Below, piece by piece: positions 1 to 4,975 of a stretch of DNA of 7,547 nucleotides; position 1 is the first letter of the stretch, and every line of letters starts with the position of its first letter. Both the position numbers and the translations under genes were made by a program. The stretch lies in contig JANQME010000010.1 in assembly GCA_028280205.1 (NCBI GenBank), positions 1-7,547 of the forward strand, read 5' to 3'. The stretch comes from Longimicrobiales bacterium (GTDB lineage Bacteria; Gemmatimonadota; Gemmatimonadetes; Longimicrobiales; Gaopeijiaceae). A model generated the notes under the pieces. The model had not been told where the DNA came from. It did no database searches and worked only from the letters and a program-made list of their open reading frames with translations.

Positions 1-27
1 TGCTTCCCGAAGGCGCTCGTCGCTCAT
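1..27 (-). CDS. Partial CDS: first nine codons of the gene after the sigma factor (possible anti-sigma factor)
   Basis: Reading the minus strand, an ATG at 27-25 opens a frame (M-S-D-E-R-L-R-E-A) that leaves the window at base 1. The ATG overlaps the TGA stop of the sigma factor as ATGA, the classic arrangement for translational coupling. A GAGGA ribosome-binding site at 38-34 sits 6 bases upstream, inside the sigma gene. The visible nine residues carry no family information. Genes coupled like this behind an ECF sigma factor are often the cognate anti-sigma factor (a membrane or zinc-finger ASD protein), so that role is a guess from position only. That it is a real gene start is fairly well supported by the overlap and the ribosome-binding site. 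Confidence 0.6.
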
Positions 28-584
28 GCAAGATCCTCGGGACCGACGCCGGCCGCCGCCAGTGCCTCGCGGACGTCGCTCAGCCCGCGGTAGAGCAGAT
101 TCCTTGTCTTCCCTTCGGTCCAGCCCAGCAGCTCCGCGATCTCCGGCAGCGCGTAGCCCGCCAGGTACATCCGAACCACGGGCCGCCGCGACTCGATGAG
201 GGCGTCGACGGCTTCGTGCACGCGCGCCACGACCTCACTGCGAGCCAGATCCACGGAGGGCCCACCGCTCGAGGGCGCCGTCGAGTAGCTCGTACCCTTC
301 ATCGCCGATTCCTCGATCACCGGACGGCTCCTCCGTCGTCGGATCATATCGGTCGCCGCCGACGTGGCCGTCCGGTACACGTAGGACGCGGGCACGGCGC
401 CGATCTTCTCACCCCGCTCGAGTGCTCTCCACAGTCGGACGCGTACCTCCTGGAAAAGCTCGTCGACATCCGCGTCGTCGAAGCCGAAGCGCCCGGCGAC
501 GCTGCGAACGGCACCCGTACACCGAACGACCGTCCCCTCGAGCTCTTCCGAGAGTTGACCGGGCTCCTTCATGGGCGAGCGCAC
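24..584 (-). CDS. ECF-type RNA polymerase sigma factor (sigma-70 family)
   Basis: A 186-residue protein with the two-domain layout of ECF (group 4) sigma factors, which direct core RNA polymerase to a small regulon, usually under control of a partner anti-sigma factor. Region 2 spans about residues 17-86. It includes D-V-D-E-L-F-Q-E-V-R-V-R-L-W (39-52), the core-binding helix, and S-Y-V-Y-R-T-A-T…D-M-I-R-R-R-R (67-85), the -10 recognition helix with its basic end. A linker of about 30 residues, rich in Ser, Gly and Pro, follows. Region 4 spans about 117-176, with the helix-turn-helix around L-P-E-I-A-E-L-L-G-W-T-E-G-K-T-R-N-L-L (146-164), which reads the -35 element. The length is normal for the family. 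The longest frame starts at a GTG (584) with AGGGG only 2 bases upstream, which is too close. The ATG at 572 lies about 14 bases from the same purine run, so the start is uncertain by four codons. The stop overlaps the next gene. The subgroup cannot be told by eye. Confidence 0.9.
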   Translation of the reverse strand: MRSPMKEPGQLSEELEGTVVRCTGAVRSVAGRFGFDDADVDELFQEVRVRLWRALERGEKIGAVPASYVYRTATSAATDMIRRRRSRPVIEESAMKGTSYSTAPSSGGPSVDLARSEVVARVHEAVDALIESRRPVVRMYLAGYALPEIAELLGWTEGKTRNLLYRGLSDVREALAAAGVGPEDLA

Positions 585-682
585 CGCCCCTCATACGAGC
601 GAGCGCTTCGGTGCGACCGTTCGCCGCCCCGCACGCAGCGGCGTACTGGAACGCTGGCGAACACGGGCAGCTCTCGGCGCGT

Positions 683-700
683 GGGTGGGGGCGGGCGGGG
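683..700 (+). other. G-quadruplex motif with single-base loops, in the loop of an inverted repeat
   Basis: GGGTGGGGGCGGGCGGGG contains four runs of at least three G separated by single bases (T, C, C), the arrangement that gives the most stable quadruplexes. It lies on the plus strand, the template strand for the sigma gene, about 100 bases upstream of that gene's start. It is flanked by an inverted repeat: CTCGGCGCG at 673-681 pairs with CGCG at 707-710 and CCGAG at 715-719, leaving a 4-base bulge. The motif is directly visible; whether it folds in the cell or affects transcription is unknown. The rest of 585-876 (292 bases) holds no convincing gene. Confidence 0.6.
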
Positions 701-738
701 TGAATGCGCGTACTCCGAGGACTAAGGCGGGCCCGCGC

Positions 739-762
739 ACGCCGTCAACCACCGGTCGTTCG
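739..762 (-). promoter_or_regulatory. Candidate ECF-type promoter upstream of the sigma factor
   Basis: On the minus strand, CGAAC at 762-758 is followed after exactly 16 bases by CGT at 741-739. This resembles the GGAAC-N16/17-CGT pattern common to many ECF sigma factors and would fit autoregulation of the downstream sigma gene. The implied start near 730 gives a leader of about 150 bases that begins at the G-quadruplex/inverted-repeat region. A TTGACG at 748-743 within the spacer could instead be a housekeeping -35 box, but no good -10 follows it. A match this short could occur by chance. Confidence 0.25.
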
Positions 763-806
763 CCCGGACCGTTTGTCGCGCCCACCACCCGAAAACGGAT
801 CGAGGC

Positions 807-828
807 CCGCACCGCCGAGGCGGCGCGG
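807..828 (-). terminator. Terminator-like hairpin after the YceI-family gene
   Basis: Bases 807-815 and 820-828 form a 9-bp stem with a 4-base loop. In the minus-strand transcript all pairs hold, one of them as a G·U wobble. It lies about 50 bases beyond the YceI stop codon. A TTTT (minus strand, 795-792) follows, but only after an 11-base gap, so this is a poor match to a standard intrinsic terminator and could simply reflect the GC-rich sequence. Confidence 0.25.
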
Positions 829-876
829 ACCTCGCCGCGCGTGGAGTGACCCGGATGTCGGGTGGCGTCGGTTCGC

Positions 877-1479
877 CTACCGGTTCGCCTCCACGGCGAT
901 GTCGATCTCCACATCGTGGCCGACCACCACGGCCGCCGCCCAGCTCCCCGTCCCGACCCCGTAGTCGGAGCGGTCGATCGTGAGGCCGGTCTGGAAGCTG
1001 GCGACCTGCTCAACGCCGCCGAGCATCTCCCGCATCTCCGCCGGGATGTCCTTGATCCCGAGGACGTCGATCGGCAACTCGACCGTGTGCGTCCGGTCCT
1101 TGATCGTGAGCGGGCCGCGGGCGATCAGCTCACCGTCGCCGGTCGAGCGGACCCGCTCGGATACGAAGGTGATGTGCGGGAAGCGCTCGGCGTCGAAGAA
1201 GTCGCCCGATAGGAGGTGCGCATCGCGGTCCGCGTTCCCGGTATTGATGCTCGCGACGTCGATGCGAACCTCGACGGCGCTGTTCGCCGGATCCTCGGCG
1301 TCGTAGACGAGGCCGATCTCGTACGTATCGAACTTCCCGGAGACCGGGGTGAAGAAGTGCTTCACGCTGAACTCGATGCCGCTGTGGGAGGCATCGACGT
1401 TCCACTCCATGGGCGCAGGCCCGGCCGCGATCGTAAGGGAAGCGAGCGCCAAGGTGGCGCCGGAAAGGATCTTCTTCAT
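877..1479 (-). CDS. YceI-family periplasmic lipid-binding protein
   Basis: A 200-residue secreted protein of the YceI family, which forms lipocalin-like barrels that bind isoprenoid-type lipids in the periplasm. The role in the cell is often unclear and is commonly linked to stress or quinone/isoprenoid handling. The family hallmarks are visible in order: W-N-V-D-A-S-H-S-G-I-E-F-S-V-K-H (26-41), S-I-N-T-G-N-A-D-R-D-A-H-L (78-89), D-F-F-D-A-E-R-F-P-H-I-T-F (93-105), G-P-L-T-I-K-D-R-T-H-T-V (122-133) and R-S-D-Y-G-V (170-175). The N-terminus (M-K-K-I-L-S-G followed by a hydrophobic stretch to about residue 20) is a signal peptide, with cleavage near A-A-G-P-A-P. I chose the ATG at 1479 because GGAGG sits 6 bases upstream. 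The ATG at 1485 directly abuts that GGAGG, and a longer frame from 1596 has no ribosome-binding site and a non-signal N-terminus. It is divergent from the gene at 1611 and has a palindromic operator upstream. No MarR-type regulator gene is present in the window. Confidence 0.93.
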   Translation of the reverse strand: MKKILSGATLALASLTIAAGPAPMEWNVDASHSGIEFSVKHFFTPVSGKFDTYEIGLVYDAEDPANSAVEVRIDVASINTGNADRDAHLLSGDFFDAERFPHITFVSERVRSTGDGELIARGPLTIKDRTHTVELPIDVLGIKDIPAEMREMLGGVEQVASFQTGLTIDRSDYGVGTGSWAAAVVVGHDVEIDIAVEANR

Positions 1480-1485
1480 CGTCAT

Positions 1486-1490
1486 CCTCC
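1486..1490 (-). promoter_or_regulatory. Ribosome-binding site that fixes the YceI-family start
   Basis: GGAGG on the minus strand lies 6 bases before the ATG at 1479 and immediately next to the in-frame ATG at 1485. Its spacing favours 1479, which also gives the typical M-K-K signal-peptide beginning. Confidence 0.7.
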
Positions 1491-1514
1491 GAAGAGATGG
1501 GGCAGTAGTTGGAG

Positions 1515-1547
1515 CAGAGCTTCCAACGGGAGCCGGAAGCAGCTCTG
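1515..1547 (-). other. Imperfect hairpin in the leader of the YceI-family gene
   Basis: CAGAGC TTCC (1515-1524) pairs with GGAA (1535-1538) and GCTCTG (1542-1547), a 10-bp stem interrupted by a 3-base bulge with a 10-base loop. It lies about 35 bases upstream of the start codon, in what would be the transcribed leader if the promoter overlaps the palindrome at 1620-1641. There is no recognisable riboswitch pattern, so its function is unknown. Confidence 0.35.
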
Positions 1548-1602
1548 TGGCTCGTATCGGCCTAATCCGATCGACGTCGAGTGCGTTCCCTCGCATAGCA
1601 CG

Positions 1603-1636
1603 ATGATAGAATGATGATTAATGATTTACATGTCAA
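1603..1636 (-). promoter_or_regulatory. Putative promoter of the YceI-family gene
   Basis: On the minus strand, TTGACA (1636-1631) is a perfect -35 hexamer inside the palindrome. The -10 is not clear-cut. CATTCT (1613-1608) has the right 17-base spacing but only three matches. TATCAT (1608-1603) matches five of six positions but is 22 bases from TTGACA; it would be 17 bases from the weaker ATGTAA (1631-1626). With either pairing the -35 region falls within the palindrome, so a protein bound there would block the polymerase. The implied start near 1595-1600 gives a leader of about 115-120 bases. Confidence 0.4.
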
Positions 1637-2231
1637 TCATTGTCGGGTTGTGCGGACTGCGATCCCGCGCAGCGACCTCCTCGTGGCCGTCCTCGTCACC
1701 GCCGTCGTGCTCGCGCCGGCACGACCGACCGCGGCCCAGACCTCCCCGGCGGACGCCACCACGACACCATCCGAGGCTGCGGGACTCTTCATCCGGTCGG
1801 TCCGTGCAATCCGTTGGGACGCCGCCGCCCGGTTCGTGGCGCCCGAGACGCTGGACCGCTTTCGCACCACCGTCACGATGATCGCCGACGCCGACACGAC
1901 GGGAGCGATCCGCACCTTCCTCGTCCGGACGGATTCGGCCGGTCTGGGCGCACTCGACCCCTCGGAGGTCTTCGGTCGGGCCGTCGGGGCGATGGTCGAC
2001 GACATGCCCGGGCTCATGCACTCTCTCTACGACCGCGATGACGAGGTGCTGGGTCACGTGACCGAGGGAGCGGACACGGCCCACGTCGTCTACCGCACCA
2101 CGGCACGGCTCTCCGGTGCGGTTCCCGAGGTGAAGGTCATGCAACTCGTACGAACGCCGGCCGGCTGGCGGGTGCTCTGGAGCGACGAGCTCGAGGTGCT
2201 GGAGGCGGCTCTGCGCGGCTTCGTGCGCTGA
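1611..2231 (+). CDS. Secreted protein of unknown function
   Basis: A protein of 206 residues in the longest frame; I do not recognise the family. A hydrophobic stretch at about residues 23-36 (L-L-V-A-V-L-V-T-A-V-V-L-A-P) followed by R-P-T-A-A-Q (38-43) is a Sec signal peptide, likely cut after Ala42, so the mature protein is periplasmic or outside the cell. The mature part is mixed helix and strand. Its end (V-V-Y-R-T-T-A-R-L…V-M-Q-L-V-R-T-P-A-G-W-R-V-L-W) recalls the closing strands of NTF2-like or Tim44-like small α+β domains. That is a resemblance only. The start is uncertain: the ATGs at 1611 and 1614 lack a good ribosome-binding site and would place the palindrome at 1620-1641 inside the coding region. 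The GTG at 1650 would give a standard signal peptide (M-R-T-A-I-P-R-S-D-L-L) and leave the operator non-coding. It is divergent from the YceI gene and convergent with the gene ending at 2362. Confidence 0.75.
   Translation: MMINDLHVNHCRVVRTAIPRSDLLVAVLVTAVVLAPARPTAAQTSPADATTTPSEAAGLFIRSVRAIRWDAAARFVAPETLDRFRTTVTMIADADTTGAIRTFLVRTDSAGLGALDPSEVFGRAVGAMVDDMPGLMHSLYDRDDEVLGHVTEGADTAHVVYRTTARLSGAVPEVKVMQLVRTPAGWRVLWSDELEVLEAALRGFVR
1620..1641. promoter_or_regulatory. 22-bp palindrome, likely operator for a dimeric repressor
   Basis: The left arm AATGATT (1620-1626) and right arm AATCATT (1635-1641) are exact inverted copies. The centre, ACATGT (1628-1633), is itself a palindrome; only the pair 1627/1634 breaks the symmetry. 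It sits in an AT-rich island that contrasts with the GC-rich surroundings. A further AATGAT half-site lies at 1610-1615, exactly 10 bases (one helical turn) from the left arm. The size and symmetry fit a winged-helix dimer such as a MarR-type regulator, a family often encoded near YceI genes, but no such gene is in the window and the identity is inferred. It overlaps the -35 region of the putative YceI promoter. Confidence 0.6.
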
Positions 2232-2277
2232 TCGCGGCGATGCGCTCCGTGGCTGCGAGCATGTGCCGAATGTACGC

Positions 2278-2308
2278 CGCGTCAGGATTCACCGTCGAAG
2301 ATGACGCG
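2278..2308. terminator. Inverted repeat between convergent genes, weak terminator candidate
   Basis: CGCGTCA (2278-2284) and TGACGCG (2302-2308) are exact inverted copies. A further TTC/GAA pairing inside them extends the stem after an internal mismatch. It lies in the 130-base gap between two genes that end towards each other, where a two-way terminator would be expected. No T-run follows on either strand, so a Rho-independent role is weakly supported. I see nothing else in this gap. Confidence 0.25.
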
Positions 2309-2361
2309 CGTGTCTGCAGAGTTCGTTCTCAACCCGAACCAACTCGAAATACCGGTGCCGG

Positions 2362-3090
2362 CTACTCGGGCAGCCGCAGCGAGACGTGCAGGTGGTCCGC
2401 GGTGCCCACGTGGCGCAGCGAGTGGAAGCCGAGCGCCCAGAAGGCGAGCTCTACGGCGCGGTTGCGCCACTCGGGTCGGCCGTTCGTCCGCAGGTCGAGC
2501 GCGTGCACGTACCCCGTCTCCTGCTCGAAGTGTAGCGACGCCTCGTTGGGGGCCAGCCCCATGAGGAAGTAGTCCTCCCGCGTGCGGCCGGCGTCGGTCA
2601 CGACGGACTGCGGATCGACGAGGATGAGCGCGCTCGCCCCGAGCCGCAGGAGCGGATGCACCCGCGCGTACTCGGCCCGCACCTCGTCGGACTTCACGTT
2701 CTCGCTCGCGATGAAGACGAGCCCGTATCCCACGTAGGCGAAGCCGAGCCCCATCGCGGCGCGAATCACCACCTTGCGCACGCCGCGGCTCGCCCCGAAG
2801 CGCCGGGTCAGGTACCACGCGTAACCGCCGAGGAGCAGACCGGTCAGGAGCGCGGCGAGGAGCAGCGCCGGCCACGTGCCCAAACCCCACTCGCGGTACG
2901 CAAAGACGCCTCCGCGGATGAGCAGGAAGAACGGGAGCACGGCGAGAACGACAATGAAGCCGGCCCAGCGCGCCAGGCGCATCGGGAAGCCGCGCAGCCG
3001 CACCCGGCGCGCATCGGAGCGCTCCTTGTCTTTCCTGCCCTCGTCGACGAGCCCGGCCAGGTTACCGTAGTCGATCCGCAGGTCGCTCAT
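2362..3090 (-). CDS. Three-helix membrane protein with a putative LAS-type metallopeptidase C-terminal domain
   Basis: A 242-residue protein. The N-terminal 40 residues are charged and soluble. Three hydrophobic helices follow, at about 43-59, 73-94 and 110-128. The C-terminal domain (about 130-242) contains S-L-H (185-187), G-Y-V-H-A-L-D-L-R-T (193-202) and R-H-V-G-T-A-D-H-L-H-V-S-L (226-238). A His and an Asp followed by a later H-x-H is the metal-site signature of LAS enzymes (lysostaphin, D-Ala-D-Ala carboxypeptidase and hedgehog group), which cut peptidoglycan peptides. Here candidate ligands are His187 (or His196), Asp199 and His235. The spacing is not the textbook one (H-x6-D in M15, HxxxD in M23), so the assignment is a hypothesis. 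The start is firm: AGGAGG at 3100-3095 lies 4 bases before the ATG. It lies 148 bases downstream of, and on the same strand as, the serine hydrolase, and the two may be co-transcribed. An uncharacterised membrane protein is the fallback call. Confidence 0.85.
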   Translation of the reverse strand: MSDLRIDYGNLAGLVDEGRKDKERSDARRVRLRGFPMRLARWAGFIVVLAVLPFFLLIRGGVFAYREWGLGTWPALLLAALLTGLLLGGYAWYLTRRFGASRGVRKVVIRAAMGLGFAYVGYGLVFIASENVKSDEVRAEYARVHPLLRLGASALILVDPQSVVTDAGRTREDYFLMGLAPNEASLHFEQETGYVHALDLRTNGRPEWRNRAVELAFWALGFHSLRHVGTADHLHVSLRLPE

Positions 3091-3106
3091 CCGTCCTCCT
3101 CGTCAT

Positions 3107-3158
3107 CCCGTCCTCCCCGGCCGCTCCCACTCCGCGACCCTCACCCCTCACGACTCCC
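3107..3158 (-). other. G-run cluster in the leader of the membrane protein gene
   Basis: On the minus strand there are six runs of at least three G, at 3158-3156, 3147-3144, 3140-3138, 3128-3126, 3118-3115 and 3109-3107, with gaps of 3 to 9 bases. This satisfies a loose quadruplex pattern on the coding strand. The cluster ends 16 bases before the start codon at 3090, close to the AGGAGG ribosome-binding site. It could form in the mRNA leader, although such runs are easier to obtain in GC-rich, purine-rich spacers. The remainder of the spacer (3159-3238) is purine-rich on this strand and shows no clear terminator. Confidence 0.4.
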
Positions 3159-3238
3159 TACGCCATCCGGGAGCCCCGAGCTTCACCTCCTCCCCCTTCC
3201 CCTTGGACGCCTTCCGACCCCGTCGGGATGCAGCCTCG

Positions 3239-4762
3239 TCAGCGCGCGCGCTCCGGCACCGCCTCCAGGAGCAGGGCGAACGCCTCCTCCAACGCGTCCC
3301 CGCCCGGGCCCGAGCCCGTGTACTTCCCGATCCGCACGACGACGAGGTCGTGCGTGGGGATGATCGTCGTGCTCTGGCCACCCGCGCCGAGCATCCGGTA
3401 CGCGGTGGTCGGCAGTCCGAACCGGCCGTCGCCGTTCACCCAGAAGAAAGCGCCTCCGTAGCGCCGCCGCCCGTCGGCCTCCCACGCCGGCGCGACCGTC
3501 GAAGCATACGTCGCGTACCCCTCGGGCAGGATCCGCTCGCCCTGCCACATGCCGTCCTGAAGGTAGAGGTTCCCGAGCCGGGCCCAGTCGCGCGCCGACA
3601 TGAACGCGAGGCCTTGGCCGAGGAGGTTGCCGTACGGATCGGTCTCGATGAGGCCGTCCCGGATCCCGATGCGGTCGAAGAGGTGACGCTGCGGGAAGGC
3701 GTGATACGTCTCGCCCAGCTCCTCCGCGCCGAGGCGGACGAGGTAGCTCGCGAGCACCGGATCGGTGTTGCGATACCGTCCCACGGTGTTCGGCGGCCAC
3801 TGCTGCGGGCGGGTCGCGGCGTAGTGGTACGAGTCGACCGTGCCGGTATAGAGGTAGTAGTGGTCGGCGTAAGTAGTGTCGTCGTAGTCGGGATCGGCCG
3901 GGGCGTTGATCCGGATCCCACTCGACATGCGCATGATGTCGCCGATCCGGATCGCCCGGCGCGGATCGTCCGGATCCTCGTGCCACTCCGGAATCGGCGC
4001 CGGATCCCACAGGTCGTAGACGCCCCTCTCGATCAGCACGCCCATGAGCGTACCCGTGAGGCTCTTCGTCATGGACCAGCTCTCGAGCGGGGTGTGGATG
4101 TCGATCCCCTCGCCGTACCGCTCGCCCAGGATTCGGCCCCGATACGTGACCACGAAGCCGAGCGTGCGCGCTTCCGGCGGCCCGAATCCCACCTCGAGCG
4201 CACGCGCGACGGCGTCCATGTCGACGTCGTCGGGCCACGGCTCCGTGGACACCACGTCGCCCATGGGCCACGGCGTGGTCGCCGCCGGAGGCAGCTCGGG
4301 CTCGACGGTGCTCGGGGTGAAGTGGACGGAATCTTCCCCGATCGGATGCGGGACGCACCCCTGACTCCCGTACCGCTTAGCGCTGCGCGTCACACCGTCG
4401 GGGAGGGTGAGCGAGACCGACCGCCGCTCGTAGTCCACGACGGTGTCGACCACGTGGCTCCGCTCGTCGAACGGCGAGATGAAGCCGCCGACGTTCTCCG
4501 CCGCGTCGGCCGCGTCCAGGCCGGTGATGAAGACGGCGGAGCAGAGGATCTTCGCGAATCCGGCCGTCTGGTGGTGGAGCGGCTCGCCGGGCGGCGGCTC
4601 GTACTCCGTGTCGAGCTCGAAGAGCGCGGCCCGCGCAACGAGCGACTCGTCCGAGCCGTCGGCGACGAACGTCGGCTCGTCCACCACGGCCTCGTCCTCC
4701 GACCCGCAGCTTCCCACTCCGACGAGAACGAAGGCGAGGATCCAGCAAGGCGTCGGCTTCAT
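3239..4762 (-). CDS. β-lactamase-fold serine hydrolase, predicted lipoprotein
   Basis: A 507-residue member of the serine β-lactamase/penicillin-binding-protein-like hydrolases (class C, NylB and esterase branch). The catalytic S-x-x-K is S-M-T-K (Ser230-Lys233). The second motif is Y-R-N (330-332). A glycine-rich G-A-G-G-Q (459-463) precedes the strand T-T-I-I-P-T-H-D-L-V-V-V-R-I-G that usually carries the third active-site element. The N-terminus (W-I-L-A-F-V-L-V-G-V-G-S-C) ends in a plausible lipobox with Cys19, so the protein is probably lipid-anchored, facing the periplasm. Residues 40-190 form an N-terminal region ahead of the hydrolase domain, with Cys74 and Cys136 as a possible disulphide. 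A weak GAAGGA-like site lies upstream of the ATG. The substrate cannot be told: β-lactams, peptides, esters and amide oligomers are all handled within this fold, so this should not be read as a resistance gene. It is divergent from the gene at 4976. Confidence 0.92.
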   Translation of the reverse strand: MKPTPCWILAFVLVGVGSCGSEDEAVVDEPTFVADGSDESLVARAALFELDTEYEPPPGEPLHHQTAGFAKILCSAVFITGLDAADAAENVGGFISPFDERSHVVDTVVDYERRSVSLTLPDGVTRSAKRYGSQGCVPHPIGEDSVHFTPSTVEPELPPAATTPWPMGDVVSTEPWPDDVDMDAVARALEVGFGPPEARTLGFVVTYRGRILGERYGEGIDIHTPLESWSMTKSLTGTLMGVLIERGVYDLWDPAPIPEWHEDPDDPRRAIRIGDIMRMSSGIRINAPADPDYDDTTYADHYYLYTGTVDSYHYAATRPQQWPPNTVGRYRNTDPVLASYLVRLGAEELGETYHAFPQRHLFDRIGIRDGLIETDPYGNLLGQGLAFMSARDWARLGNLYLQDGMWQGERILPEGYATYASTVAPAWEADGRRRYGGAFFWVNGDGRFGLPTTAYRMLGAGGQSTTIIPTHDLVVVRIGKYTGSGPGGDALEEAFALLLEAVPERAR

Positions 4763-4823
4763 GGTGTCCGTCCTTCTCGGGAGCAGGCCCGGAGCGAGGT
4801 GCTACGACTCTGGGTCGATCGGG

Positions 4824-4957
4824 TAACGACGGCAAGAGCGGGCTCCCTCCCGGCCGGGGCAAGGTCCGCGCACCCGTAGCCCGACGGTCCGAGCAGGTCC
4901 ATACTTCGGTACAACAGTGGACGACGGCATTCCTTCGGTTACGACGGCACCCTTCGA
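4824..4957. repeat. Repeated ACGACGGCA motifs in a divergent intergenic region
   Basis: ACGACGGCA occurs three times in the same orientation within the 213-base spacer, at 4826-4834, 4921-4929 and 4941-4949. The last two are 20 bases apart, about two helical turns. CTTCG accompanies them at 4904-4908, 4933-4937 and 4952-4956, so 4902-4957 reads as a degenerate tandem repeat of CTTCGGT-(T)AC…ACGACGGCA. TAC-TTCG-GTA (4902-4911) can form a small hairpin with a UUCG tetraloop, nested inside GTCCA/TGGAC (4897-4901 and 4918-4922). These may be binding sites controlling either or both divergent genes. I could not pick out a convincing -35/-10 pair. Confidence 0.45.
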
Positions 4958-4975
4958 GTGAGGATCCATTAACCC

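Noticed and set aside
591..1013. Minus-strand open frame of 140 codons in the 585-876 gap
   Set aside because: It overlaps the YceI gene out of frame, has a biased Arg/Ser/Pro composition and no domain. The gap is better read as intergenic.
1571..1580. Perfect 10-bp palindrome TCGACGTCGA
   Set aside because: Short GC-rich palindromes of this kind are common by chance in high-GC DNA. It has no supporting spacing or repeats.
1480..1596. Longer YceI frame starting at 1596
   Set aside because: The extra 39 residues give no signal peptide and there is no ribosome-binding site. The ATG at 1479 has GGAGG at good spacing and a standard signal peptide.
3239..4762. Reading the hydrolase as a β-lactam resistance gene
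   Set aside because: The S-x-x-K and Y-x-N motifs are shared by esterases, peptidases and amide hydrolases. Nothing visible supports β-lactam specificity.
3203..4879. Long plus-strand open frame of 558 codons
   Set aside because: It is a shadow antisense to the serine hydrolase. Its product is Arg/Val-rich with no recognisable domain, while the minus-strand frame has clear catalytic motifs.
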